A DNA stretch of 17,081 nucleotides from JAKGBX01 sp965366835. GTDB taxonomy: Bacteria; Pseudomonadota; Alphaproteobacteria; Rhodobacterales; Rhodobacteraceae. The stretch is from NCBI GenBank assembly GCA_965366835.1, contig CBDUGF010000077.1, positions 1 through 17,081 on the forward strand, written 5' to 3'. Position 1 is the first letter of the stretch, and each line of letters starts with the position of its first letter. This document shows, piece by piece, positions 7,701 to 14,440 of the stretch. The notes beneath the pieces are model-generated. The model ran no database searches. It was not told the origin of the DNA and saw only the letters and a list, made by a program, of their open reading frames with translations. The position numbers and the translations under genes are program-made.

Positions 7701-8903
7701 GACCAGCATGCCGACGGCCAGGATCAGGCCGAACATCACGATGTTGGACACGCTGATCCCCATCAGGGCCAGCAGCACGAAACACAACAGGAACGATGTC
7801 GGGATCGCGAAGCCGACCAGCAGGGCAGGGCGGATGCCAAGCGCACTGAGCACCACGATCATCACCAGCGCGATGGCGGTCAGCACCGAGCCCTCGAGCT
7901 GGTCGATCATCGAGCCCACCACGTTGGACTGATCGTTGGAGGTGCCGAGCTTGACCGCGGCGCGCAGTTCGTCGGGCCAGGCCTGGTTGGCCTTGGCCAC
8001 CGTGTTGCGCACCTCTTCGGCCATGTCCAGAAGGTTGAAACCCTTGCGCTTGACCACTTGCAGCGCGACGGTGTTGGCGCCGTTGAATCGGGCGGTTGAC
8101 TTGCGATCCTCGAAGGTGAGCCGGATATCCGCCAGATCGCCCAGGGTGACGACCCGGTCGCCATTGGTCTTGACCGGCAGGGAATAGACATCCTGGGGTT
8201 CGTCGAAGCTCGACGGAATCTTGACCGAGAACGAGCCGGTGGCGGTTTCGACCTCGCCGGCCGGGATCAGCTGGTTGTTGTTGCGCACCACGTTGATCAG
8301 CTCACCCGCAGTGACATTGTAGGACTCTAGCCGGAGCGGGTCGATCACCACCTCGAGCATCTCGTCGCGGTTGCCGACGATGCCGGCCTCGAGCACGGCA
8401 TCGAGCGATTCCAGCTTGTCCTGCAAATCCTTGGCGATGCGGTTCATGGTGCGCTCGGGCACCGCGCCGGTCAGGTTGACGATCAGAACCGGGAATTCGG
8501 AGAAGTTGATCTCGTTGATCGAATATTTCTCGAACCCCGAGGGGAACTTGCCTTCGGCGGTGTTCATCGCCTCGCGCACATCGGCCATCGTGGCGGTCTT
8601 GTCCCAGCCGAACTCGAACTCGAGGAAGATCCCGGCGTAATTCTCTGCCGCCGTGGCCACCATCCGGTCGAGCCCGTCGAGATCGGCCAGCTCGGTTTCC
8701 ATCACCTTGACCAGCAGCGTTTCGCTGTCGGCGGCGGAAATGCCGGGGAACGGAACCGAGATGAACAGCCCCGGTATCTGGATGTCAGGCTCGCCTTCCT
8801 TGGGCAGGGTCACGTAGGCAAATGCTCCCACCACCAGGGAGAGCACGATAAAGGCCATGACCATCCGCGCCCGGGCGGCGGCCCAATCGACCAGGCCCGT
8901 CAT
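4764..8903 (-). CDS. RND efflux transporter permease subunit (HAE-like, 1379 aa)
   Basis: An inner-membrane proton-driven pump of the AcrB type. TM1 (~13-30) is followed by the porter region beginning GEPDIQIP, then TM2-6 (~340-490) with GMLVDGAIVVVEY as TM4 (D402 retained, G403 where AcrB has a second Asp). The second half ends with TM8-12 (~1078-1250), including GIVVNNNIVLIDTY as TM10, where N1145 replaces the Lys of AcrB. At 1379 residues it is ~330 longer than AcrB. The extra length lies in two hydrophobic segments after TM6 (~505-570), a ~115-residue insertion in the second periplasmic loop (~921-1035) and an acidic C-terminal tail (~1285-1379). The ATG at 8901-8903 overlaps the adaptor stop as ATGA, so translation is coupled. 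Substrate unknown; no outer-membrane channel gene is in the window. Confidence 0.93.
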   Translation of the reverse strand: MTGLVDWAAARARMVMAFIVLSLVVGAFAYVTLPKEGEPDIQIPGLFISVPFPGISAADSETLLVKVMETELADLDGLDRMVATAAENYAGIFLEFEFGWDKTATMADVREAMNTAEGKFPSGFEKYSINEINFSEFPVLIVNLTGAVPERTMNRIAKDLQDKLESLDAVLEAGIVGNRDEMLEVVIDPLRLESYNVTAGELINVVRNNNQLIPAGEVETATGSFSVKIPSSFDEPQDVYSLPVKTNGDRVVTLGDLADIRLTFEDRKSTARFNGANTVALQVVKRKGFNLLDMAEEVRNTVAKANQAWPDELRAAVKLGTSNDQSNVVGSMIDQLEGSVLTAIALVMIVVLSALGIRPALLVGFAIPTSFLLCFVLLALMGISVSNIVMFGLILAVGMLVDGAIVVVEYADKRITAGVGPMHAYVEAAKRMFWPVVSSTATTLCAFLPMLFWPGVPGQFMGMLPVTLIFVLSASLIVALIYLPVMGGVSGRMTRKFNNGSNWLRGHVHWAVRLLLVPPSLYLVYLGARQTLSPGHLFDGTPPGDGFMAYLPGIVIFLVGSMLSSITVGAAKFERRKPPSDKRKRTPFGMLIKFITGNPVMPIVTVVAVVLMVVQVFTYFGEHNRGTEFFVDSEPEQAIVYVRARGNLSIEQKDALVGAAEAVVLAHPGVKNAFAFSGESGLNNNTGGAQPPKDTIGQVQLETIAWKDRPDAKEPWFTIPLLNYTVMRDIKAAEFDGDVIIAELTAALEQIPGIKVEILAQARGPASAKPVHLRLKGDNWETLTGAVDTVREKFDATPGLTLVEDTLPLPRIDWQINVDVEKAGRYGADVATVGGMVQLVTRGILLDTMRVDSSDEEIEIRVRLPEADRVLSTLDSLKLRTAEGLVPLSNFVTREPVRGLAEINRTEQTRYFDVKAGVEGRRSFIQLTLPSELAADTPFAAEIREQNAAAAQSGEATDPAETYTIKLGFGSELSPQEVAVGAKYDIALNFSTPGFFGMGKGTETTRYFDFQSDRDLARAGDLQALVDAGASIATTPMTANERIATLTEWLKGAPLPGDVEWEWTGDQDDQAESQAFLQSAFAGALGLMFIILLAQFNSVYNSVLVLLAVVLSTTGVLIGMLVMDQTFSIIMTGTGIVALAGIVVNNNIVLIDTYQEYSGYMPRIEAIIRTAEDRIRPVLLTTITTMAGLAPMMFGLSLDFFGGGYSIDSPTARWWNQLATAVVFGLGIATVLTLVFTPSMLALRVWFATYVGWLARALKVLSMGRASKAAQDWALRRAARRIRAPELLGPEDWDADTRAFQPEEDEDEAPDIDDLKGILARAGKLGAAPGAEAQGETEDPASSPTEAGPQLPDEADTGGGGEDDSDSKHEGDDTVRAAE

Positions 8904-10240
8904 TCCGCCGGCTCCTGATAGGCGGCGCGCACCGGCACACCATCGACCACATATTCCTGACCGATCACGATGATATCCGCCTGATCCGGCAAGCCGGCGA
9001 TCCAGACCCCCTCGGAGGTATCGCGCAGCAGCGTGATCGGCTGGAACAGCGCCTGGTTCTCGGGATCGACGACCCGAACCCCCAACACGCCATCATCGTT
9101 GAGGGTGAGCGAGGATTGCGGCACCAGATGCGCGTTGGCGCCTTCCGACGCGATGGCGATCTCCACGGTCTGGCCATCGCGTACCTCCAGCCCCGGGTTG
9201 GGCACCGAGATTTCAACCCGGAAAGTGCGGGTCAGCGGATCGGCCGAGCGCGACAGGAAGCTGACGCGGCCGCGCAATTCCTGCCCGCCGGTCAGTCGCG
9301 CACCGGCCAGAGAGCCCACCGAGACACGGTCGATCTCGATCTCGGGAACGAAGCCCACAAGCTTGATCGGGTCGAGCTGGATCACCGTGGCGCAGATCGC
9401 GCCGGGCTGCAAAAGCGCGCCCAATTCGGCCGTATCGGTTTCCAGCAGCCCTTCGAACGGGGCGACGATTTCAAGCCGCGAGATCTCGTTTTCGGCGGCG
9501 GCCACCGCGGCCTCGCTCGATTGGATCCCTGCCTTGACGCTGAGTACGCCCGATTGCGCGGTCTTGATCCCGGCCTCAGCCGATTTCACCCCGGCCTTGG
9601 CCGAGCTGACCCCGGCCTCGGCAGCGCGCATCGCGGCTTCGGCAGCGGCGACTCGAGTTTCAGAGGCGTAGCCGCCCTCGGAAAGCTTGAGCGCGGCGTT
9701 GAGATTGATCTCGGCCTCGGTGCGCTGAGCGTAGGCGGTTTCAAGTTGGGCCTTGGCGGTTTCAAGCTGTGCCTCGGCACGCGGCAATTGGGATTCGGCT
9801 TCCGGCACGCGGGCTTCGGCCTCGGCCAAAAGGGCGCGGGTTTCTGCAAAAGCGGACGCGCGCGTGCCCGGATCGAGACGGCAAAGAACCTGCCCCTGTT
9901 CAACAAAGGCGCCCTTGCGCAGTGGCTCGGAGATCACCAGGCCCGAGGTCTCTGCGCGCACGTCGACCTGACGTGCGGCCTCGGTCTGGCCGCGCAGGAT
10001 GACGGCGCTTTCGATCACCGACGCGCGCGAATGAATGGCGACGACGCCGATCTCGACCGGCCCGGAAATGGCCTTGCCTGCGGCGACCCCGGTGGCAGAG
10101 TCGGCCACGGTTTCGGTCTCGGACCCGAGCGATGCGGGATCCTCTCCCCTGGCCAGCGCGAGCAATGTTTCCCGCTCGATGATGAGGAAGTAGAGAAACA
10201 CGCTGACCAAAATGGCGGTGATAATCGGTAAAAGTCGCAT
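8900..10240 (-). CDS. RND efflux periplasmic adaptor (membrane fusion protein)
   Basis: A 446-residue adaptor of the AcrA/MexA type that links an RND permease to an outer-membrane channel. An N-terminal hydrophobic anchor (residues ~3-21) has no lipobox, so it is probably a signal anchor. A lipoyl half-motif AETSGLVISEPLRKGAFVEQ (~96-115) is followed by a long alpha-helical hairpin (~138-254) made of heptads, the second lipoyl half IVAPFEGLLETD (~258-269), then the beta-barrel and membrane-proximal domains with RVSFLSRSADPLTRTF (325-340) and DGQTVEI. I chose the ATG at 10238-10240 because AAGGA lies 7 bases upstream and the anchor follows at once; the frame is open to 10411 but that stretch does not look coding. 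It overlaps the permease start by 4 bases and is the first gene of the pump operon. Confidence 0.93.
   Translation of the reverse strand: MRLLPIITAILVSVFLYFLIIERETLLALARGEDPASLGSETETVADSATGVAAGKAISGPVEIGVVAIHSRASVIESAVILRGQTEAARQVDVRAETSGLVISEPLRKGAFVEQGQVLCRLDPGTRASAFAETRALLAEAEARVPEAESQLPRAEAQLETAKAQLETAYAQRTEAEINLNAALKLSEGGYASETRVAAAEAAMRAAEAGVSSAKAGVKSAEAGIKTAQSGVLSVKAGIQSSEAAVAAAENEISRLEIVAPFEGLLETDTAELGALLQPGAICATVIQLDPIKLVGFVPEIEIDRVSVGSLAGARLTGGQELRGRVSFLSRSADPLTRTFRVEISVPNPGLEVRDGQTVEIAIASEGANAHLVPQSSLTLNDDGVLGVRVVDPENQALFQPITLLRDTSEGVWIAGLPDQADIIVIGQEYVVDGVPVRAAYQEPAE
9479..9829 (-). repeat. Heptad-repeat coiled-coil hairpin within the adaptor gene
   Basis: Residues ~138-254 of the adaptor are built from 7-residue units, seen in the DNA as a 21-base periodicity. 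The descending arm reads in units such as PEAESQL, PRAEAQL, ETAKAQL, ETAYAQR. After a turn at KLSEGGYASETR the ascending arm reads AAEAGVS, SAKAGVK, SAEAGIK, TAQSGVL, SVKAGIQ, SSEAAVA, AAENEIS. Heptad hairpins are normal in adaptors; the near-identity and the Ala/Gly richness of the ascending arm are unusual and suggest growth by internal duplication. Confidence 0.8.
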
Positions 10241-10299
10241 CGAGCGTCCTTGATTGCGCCGGTCAGGCGCCGGTTTCGTGCCAATACGGCCTACCAAAG

Positions 10300-10327
10300 G
10301 AATTAAACCGCATTGCGCGACATGCAA
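10300..10327 (-). promoter_or_regulatory. Candidate promoter for the RND pump operon
   Basis: On the minus strand TTGCAT (10322-10327) and TAATTC (10300-10305) are separated by 16 bases and could be -35 and -10 elements, placing a start near 10293 and a leader of ~50 bases before the adaptor ATG. The same spot contains TTGC/GCAA half-sites around the -35, which might serve as an operator. Matching is only approximate and no regulator gene is adjacent. Confidence 0.25.
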
Positions 10328-10435
10328 GTCCCGATTGCCTGGGCCCGCCCTTCTTTGATTCAATTCATTTGGAGCGACCGGACCCCGGGAACCCCCGAGG
10401 TCAAGAGCCAATCTGCATTCAGCAGCGGATTTTAA

Positions 10436-10474
10436 GGAGCCGGGGCAGTTAGCGCAAGGCTGCTGCCCAGCTCC
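10436..10474 (+). promoter_or_regulatory. Leader hairpin 1 upstream of the YfgM-like gene
   Basis: GGAGC (10436-10440) pairs with GCTCC (10470-10474) and GGGCAG pairs with CTGCCC. A further TAGC/GCTG pairing closes a GCAAG loop, giving a nearly continuous stem of about 15 pairs with small bulges. There is no T-run after it, so it is more likely an RNA structural element than a terminator. It begins right after an AT-rich TTTTAA stretch that could be part of a promoter. Confidence 0.5.
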
Positions 10475-10479
10475 GGGGC

Positions 10480-10514
10480 AGGTGTGACCGCGCCGCTACA
10501 AACCGGCGGCACCT
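10480..10514 (+). promoter_or_regulatory. Leader hairpin 2 upstream of the YfgM-like gene
   Basis: AGGTG (10480-10484) pairs with CACCT (10510-10514) and CGCCG (10491-10495) pairs with CGGCG (10504-10508). The structure has an asymmetric internal bulge and an 8-base loop, CTACAAAC. It starts 5 bases after hairpin 1, so the two would stack as adjacent domains in a transcript of the + strand. Confidence 0.45.
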
Positions 10515-10568
10515 ACAAGGAAAGCGGCGCGCGGCGGGCCTTGGCAGGGGGCGGGACACGCGTTAAGA

Positions 10569-10597
10569 GGGGGCAATTCCTTAGTGAAAGGCACCCC
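10569..10597 (+). promoter_or_regulatory. Potential ribosome-site-masking hairpin before the GTG start
   Basis: A G-run (10569-10573) can pair with CCCC (10594-10597), and CCTT (10579-10582) with AAGG (10588-10591). The second pairing covers the only ribosome-binding-like sequence (AAAGG, 10587-10591) ahead of the GTG at 10600. If formed, it would limit translation of the first gene of the cluster. Internal bulges make it weaker than the two hairpins upstream. Confidence 0.35.
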
Positions 10598-10599
10598 GG

Positions 10600-11271
10600 G
10601 TGAGCGATACCGACAGTTTCATCGAAGAAGTCACCGAAGAGGTGCGCCGCGACCGTCTCTATGCGCTGATGAAGCGCTATGGCTGGATTTTCGTCGTGGC
10701 GGTTCTGGTTCTGGTCGGCGGGGCGGCCTTCAACGAGTTTCGCAAGGCTCAGGCCCGCAATACCGCAGAGGCCACGGGCGACGCCATGATTGCCGCGCTG
10801 CGCCAGGACGATCCGCTGGACCGCGCCGCAGCCTTGTCGAAGCTGGAGCCTGAAAGCCCCGGCGCGCAGGCTGTCGCGGCGATGCTCGAGGCCAGCGAGC
10901 ATGTGGCGTCCGGCGAGTTCGACGCCGCTATTGCCGAGCTCGAAAAAGTCGAGGCCAATGGGGAACTGCCGCTGATCTATCGGCAGGTGGCAGCGTTCAA
11001 ACTGCTGGCGCTGAAAGGCGACAGCCTGCCGGCCGAGGACCGCAAGCGCGGCTATGAGGCGCTGATCGGGCCAGCATCGGCGATCCGGCTGCTGGCCGAG
11101 GAGCAACTGGCGCTCGTCGAAATCGAAACCGGCGACACCGAGGCCGCCGCGAAGCGTTTGCAGACCATTGCCGAAGATGCAGCGGCCACCGCAGGCTTGC
11201 GTCAGCGGGCGTCTCAGTTGATTGTGGCATTGGGTGTTGAGCCCGAAACGCCCGCAGAGGGCACGGAATAA
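10600..11271 (+). CDS. YfgM-like membrane-anchored tetratricopeptide protein
   Basis: A 223-residue protein with a short charged cytoplasmic N-terminus (SDTDSFIEEVTEEVRRDRLYALMKRYG), one membrane helix (~29-46, WIFVVAVLVLVGGAAF) and an alanine-rich helical remainder with TPR-like pairs, for example ASGEFDAAIAELEKVEANGELPLIYRQVAAFKLLALKGD read across its middle. The layout matches YfgM, an ancillary partner of the SecYEG translocon and periplasmic chaperones in E. coli. The placement directly before bamB and der is the conserved arrangement and is the strongest support. Translation most likely starts at GTG 10600, with AAAGG 9 bases upstream; no ATG fits before the conserved N-terminus. Sequence similarity to YfgM itself is low and function is inferred from topology and position. 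Confidence 0.85.
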   Translation: MSDTDSFIEEVTEEVRRDRLYALMKRYGWIFVVAVLVLVGGAAFNEFRKAQARNTAEATGDAMIAALRQDDPLDRAAALSKLEPESPGAQAVAAMLEASEHVASGEFDAAIAELEKVEANGELPLIYRQVAAFKLLALKGDSLPAEDRKRGYEALIGPASAIRLLAEEQLALVEIETGDTEAAAKRLQTIAEDAAATAGLRQRASQLIVALGVEPETPAEGTE

Positions 11272-11344
11272 AGCGTTTTGCATCCAGGCTGGGGAGCTGA
11301 TTGAATGCAGGACGCCCGAGACATACGAGCGCTACACGCGCTTT

Positions 11345-11372
11345 GCCCTAATTCCTGACTCGGAATTGGGGC
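11345..11372 (+). promoter_or_regulatory. Strong hairpin between the YfgM-like gene and bamB
   Basis: GCCCTAATTCC (11345-11355) and GGAATTGGGGC (11362-11372) form an 11-bp stem with a single T-G wobble and the 6-base loop TGACTC. A short TTTT follows seven bases later (11379-11382), which is too far for a classic terminator. It may attenuate or stabilise the transcript between the two genes, or be a processing site. A second small stem, CGGCG/CGCCG with a GCAAA loop, follows at 11385-11399. Confidence 0.55.
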
Positions 11373-11396
11373 TCAACGTTTTAACGGCGGCAAACG

Positions 11397-11422
11397 CCGG
11401 GGAAAGACACCGGGGAAAGACA
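11397..11422 (+). repeat. Perfect 13-bp tandem duplication before bamB
   Basis: CCGGGGAAAGACA occurs at 11397-11409 and again immediately at 11410-11422 without mismatch. The second copy ends next to the bamB ribosome site AGGGTGAGG (11423-11431). A direct duplication of this kind usually comes from replication slippage and may vary between strains. Confidence 0.9.
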
Positions 11423-11433
11423 AGGGTGAGGCG

Positions 11434-12777
11434 ATGACACGGGCAACGGATTTGAAGCGGAGCGGCTGGGCGATCGGGCTGGGGCTGATCACCTTTCTGG
11501 CGGCCTGCGGCGAGCGTGAGGTGATCCTGCCGGGTGAGCGCGAAGAGCTGCGCTCGATCTTGAGCGACGAGGAAGCAGCCGCGCCCGAAGTGATCCCTGA
11601 AAACCGCAGCTTGCCGGTCAGCCTGCCCAGGATGACCTCCAACGCGAATTGGACCCAGCGCCACGGCACGCCGCAGACGCGGGTGGATCATCCGGCCTAT
11701 GGCGGCGCGCTGCAAATGCTCTGGAGCGCCAAGATCGGCGCCGGAGAGGGCCGCCTGCACCGGATCACGGCCGATCCCGTGGTCGCCAACGGCCGCATCT
11801 TCACGCTCGATTCCCAGGCACGCGTGAGCGCCACGGCGACGACCGGCGCTCCGGTCTGGAGCGTCGATTTGCTGCCCGAGCGGGACCGCGCCAAGGATGC
11901 GACCGGCGGCGGACTCGCCTACGGCGACGGCACCGTATTCGTGACTTCGAGCTTTGGCTTTCTGACCGCGCTCGATGCCGCGACCGGGGCGCAGAAATGG
12001 CAGCAGAAGCTCGGCGCCACCGCGTCGGGCGCGCCGACGGTGCGCAATGGTCTGGTGTTCCTGACGGCGGGCGACAACACCGCCTGGGCGGTCGATGCCG
12101 CAAACGGGCGTGTCCGCTGGCAGCTCGACGCCACCGCCAGCCGCAACAACATTCTGGGCGCGCCGGCGCCTGCTCTCAACGATCAGGTGGCGATCTTCGG
12201 CTTCGGTTCGGGCGAGGTGCAGGCCGCGTTCCGCAGTGGCGGATTGCAGGTCTGGGACGCGGTGATTTCGGGGCACCGCTTTGCCCTGGCGCGCACCCGG
12301 GTGTCGGACATCACCGGCGATCCGGTGATCGTCGGCCAGACGGTCTATGTCGGCAGCCATTCCGGCCGCCTGGTGGCGATGAAGGCCAGCACCGGCGAGA
12401 AGCTCTGGACCGCCAACGAGGGCGCGCTCAACCCGGTCTGGCCGGCTGGGGGATCGCTGTTCCTGGTCACCGACCGCAACGAGCTGGTGCGGCTCGACGC
12501 CGAGGATGGCAGCCGGATCTGGGGCACGAAACTGCCGTTTTTCCTCAAGGATCGGCCGCGGCGGCAGAAGGAAATCTTCGCCCATTACGGCCCGGTTCTG
12601 GCCGGGGGCAAGCTGATCGTGGCGTCCAATGACGGGCTGATCCGCAAGTTCGAGCCCAGTTCGGGTGCGCTGATCGGCACCGGCGAAATCCCCGGTGGTG
12701 CCACCACCAACCCGGTCTTCGCCGGCGGCGTCATGTATCTGGTCTCCACCCGGGGCGAGCTTTACGCTTTCCGTTGA
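11434..12777 (+). CDS. bamB: Outer membrane assembly factor BamB, PQQ-like beta-propeller lipoprotein
   Basis: A 447-residue lipoprotein. A signal peptide with the lipobox LAAC puts the lipidated cysteine at position 25. The body is a beta-propeller made of PQQ-type blades recognisable by repeated TGxxxW units: ATGAPVWSVDLL, ATGAQKWQQKLG, ANGRVRWQLDA, STGEKLWTANEG and EDGSRIWGTKLP. BamB is the scaffold lipoprotein of the BAM complex that inserts beta-barrel proteins into the outer membrane, binding BamA from the periplasmic side. The charged stretch after the cysteine (GEREVILPGEREELRSIL) is a likely flexible linker. AGGGTGAGG just upstream fixes the ATG at 11434. Position between a YfgM-like gene and der is the classical context, which makes bamB much more likely than a PQQ dehydrogenase relative. 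Confidence 0.93.
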   Translation: MTRATDLKRSGWAIGLGLITFLAACGEREVILPGEREELRSILSDEEAAAPEVIPENRSLPVSLPRMTSNANWTQRHGTPQTRVDHPAYGGALQMLWSAKIGAGEGRLHRITADPVVANGRIFTLDSQARVSATATTGAPVWSVDLLPERDRAKDATGGGLAYGDGTVFVTSSFGFLTALDAATGAQKWQQKLGATASGAPTVRNGLVFLTAGDNTAWAVDAANGRVRWQLDATASRNNILGAPAPALNDQVAIFGFGSGEVQAAFRSGGLQVWDAVISGHRFALARTRVSDITGDPVIVGQTVYVGSHSGRLVAMKASTGEKLWTANEGALNPVWPAGGSLFLVTDRNELVRLDAEDGSRIWGTKLPFFLKDRPRRQKEIFAHYGPVLAGGKLIVASNDGLIRKFEPSSGALIGTGEIPGGATTNPVFAGGVMYLVSTRGELYAFR

Positions 12778-12827
12778 ACGGGGACTGGTGTATCGCGGCG
12801 TCTTGATTGCCGCGCTGGAGCACTGAA

Positions 12828-14285
12828 ATGTCATTCACCCTCGCCATCGTGGGGCGCCCGAATGTGGGCAAGTCGACCTTGTTCAACCGTCTGGTTGGCA
12901 AGCGGCTGGCGCTTGTCGACGACACGCCGGGGGTGACGCGGGATCTGCGCGAGGGTGCGGCCAGGCTGGGCGACCTGCGTTTCACCGTGATCGACACCGC
13001 CGGGCTGGAAGAAGCCACCGACGACTCGCTCCAGGGCCGGATGCGGCGGCTGACCGAGCGGGCGGTGGACATGGCCGATATCTGCCTGTTCATGATCGAC
13101 GCGCGCGCCGGGGTGACGCCGACCGACGAAGTCTTTGCCGATATCCTGCGCAAGCGCAGCGCGCATGTGATCCTGGCGGCGAACAAGGCCGAAGGGGCGG
13201 CGGCAGATGCCGGGCTCTACGAGGCCTATGGGCTTGGCCTGGGTGAACCGATTCGCCTGTCGGCGGAGCATGGCGAGGGGCTCAACGATCTCTATTCGGT
13301 GCTGATGCCGCTGGCCGATGGCTTTGCGGCGCGCGCCGCCGAGCAGAGCCCCGAAACGGAAGTGGATGTGTCGGACGACGAGGACGACGACGACGGCGTG
13401 CGCCACCCGACCAAGGCCAAGCCGATGCAGATCGCCGTGGTGGGGCGGCCCAACGCCGGAAAATCCACACTTATCAACCAGATACTGGGCGAAGATCGGC
13501 TGCTCACCGGGCCCGAGGCGGGGATCACCCGCGACGCCATTTCGCTGACGCTCGACTGGGGCGGGGTGCCGGTGCGGATTTTCGATACGGCGGGGATGCG
13601 CAAGAAGGCCAAGGTGCAGGAAAAGCTGGAAAAACTCAGCGTTTCCGATGGCTTGCGGGCGGTGAAATTCGCCGAGGTGGTGATTGTTCTGCTCGATGCC
13701 GCGATCCCGTTCGAACAGCAGGATCTGCGCATTGCCGATCTCGCCGAGCGCGAGGGCCGAGCGGTGGTGCTGGCTGTCAACAAATGGGACATCGAGGACG
13801 AAAAACAGCAGAAACTCAGGGACTTGAAAGAAGCTTTTGACCGGCTGCTGCCGCAGCTCCACGGCGCGCCGCTGGTCACCGTATCGGCCAAGACCGGGCG
13901 CGGCCTCGACCGGTTGCGTGACGCGGTGATGAGCGCCTACGAGGTGTGGAACCGGCGGATCCCGACGGCGCAGCTCAACCGCTGGCTCACCGGCATGCTC
14001 GAGGCGCATCCGCCGCCCGCACCGCAGGGCAAGCGGATCAAGCTGCGCTACATGACCCAGGTGAAGGCACGGCCACCCGGATTCGTGGTGATGTGTTCGC
14101 ATCCCGAGAAGATGCCGGAAAGCTATACACGCTATCTTGTCAACGGGTTACGCGCCGACTTTGACATGCCGGGCACGCCGATCCGGCTGACCATGCGCTC
14201 GCAATCCGACAAGAACCCGTACAAGGGCAAGAAGAAGCCAGGGCCATCGAAACTGCGCAAGCATTTGCAGGGCAGGCGCGACTGA
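12828..14285 (+). CDS. der: Ribosome biogenesis GTPase Der (EngA)
   Basis: A 485-residue double GTPase needed for 50S subunit maturation. The first G domain has GRPNVGKST (9-17), DTPGVTRD and DTAG; the second has GRPNAGKST (206-214), a DTAG switch and NKWD. A C-terminal KH-like domain follows, with the Der-typical RIKLRYMTQVKARPPGFVV stretch and a basic tail (KGKKKPGPSKLRKHLQGRRD). The first domain's NKxD position reads NKAE, a change I recognise from other alphaproteobacterial Der proteins. The linker between G domains is strongly acidic (DVSDDEDDDDG). Start at ATG 12828: GGAG lies upstream and the product begins MSFTLAIVGRPN; the frame is open from 12807 but without support. It follows bamB after 50 bases and is probably cotranscribed with it. 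Confidence 0.97.
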   Translation: MSFTLAIVGRPNVGKSTLFNRLVGKRLALVDDTPGVTRDLREGAARLGDLRFTVIDTAGLEEATDDSLQGRMRRLTERAVDMADICLFMIDARAGVTPTDEVFADILRKRSAHVILAANKAEGAAADAGLYEAYGLGLGEPIRLSAEHGEGLNDLYSVLMPLADGFAARAAEQSPETEVDVSDDEDDDDGVRHPTKAKPMQIAVVGRPNAGKSTLINQILGEDRLLTGPEAGITRDAISLTLDWGGVPVRIFDTAGMRKKAKVQEKLEKLSVSDGLRAVKFAEVVIVLLDAAIPFEQQDLRIADLAEREGRAVVLAVNKWDIEDEKQQKLRDLKEAFDRLLPQLHGAPLVTVSAKTGRGLDRLRDAVMSAYEVWNRRIPTAQLNRWLTGMLEAHPPPAPQGKRIKLRYMTQVKARPPGFVVMCSHPEKMPESYTRYLVNGLRADFDMPGTPIRLTMRSQSDKNPYKGKKKPGPSKLRKHLQGRRD

Positions 14286-14316
14286 CGGCGTTCAACAGAG
14301 CCGCGATGACCCCCCC

Positions 14317-14345
14317 GGAAGCTGCGGATATTCCTGCTTTTTTTT
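14317..14345 (+). terminator. Weak candidate terminator after der
   Basis: Eight consecutive T residues (14338-14345) lie ~55 bases after the der stop, preceded by GGAA (14317-14320) and TTCC (14331-14334) that can form only a 4-bp stem. The T-run is striking in this GC-rich DNA, but the stem is short, so termination is uncertain. Confidence 0.3.
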
Positions 14346-14440
14346 GATTCTGCTTCACGTTAACCTGTCGGTGCCGGTCGAAGGGGTGGCGCCTTGTGGA
14401 TTTTCAAGGTGTCCGGCATGGAAATGGGACAGTTTGAAGT

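Larger units (their letters stand above)
10241..10599. other. 359-base divergent intergenic region
   Basis: This gap separates the leftward pump operon from the rightward YfgM-like/bamB/der cluster and should hold both promoters. The left ~180 bases are comparatively AT-rich and carry the candidate pump promoter. The right ~165 bases (10436-10599) are very GC-rich and dominated by potential hairpins leading into the GTG start at 10600. I find no tRNA-like cloverleaf, no recognisable riboswitch consensus and no convincing small ORF with its own ribosome site. Confidence 0.7.

Noticed and set aside
10241..10411. N-terminal extension of the adaptor protein up to 10411
   Set aside because: The extension lacks adaptor-like sequence, while the ATG at 10240 has AAGGA at correct spacing and is directly followed by the membrane anchor.
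10436..10520. A tRNA or known riboswitch in the GC-rich intergenic DNA
   Set aside because: No T-loop (TTCAANT-like) or acceptor pairing for a tRNA, and no B12 box, TPP CTGAGA core or other consensus I can recognise. Kept only as an unclassified structured leader.
11222..11437. Small + strand frame bridging the YfgM-like gene and bamB
   Set aside because: It overlaps the end of the upstream gene in another frame, crosses the strong hairpin and tandem repeat, and has no ribosome site or familiar sequence.
11332..12834. 500-codon frame antisense to bamB, and similar frames opposite der (12831-14102) and the desaturase (14360-15262)
   Set aside because: All are shadows of clearly identified genes on the + strand and show no domain or ribosome site.
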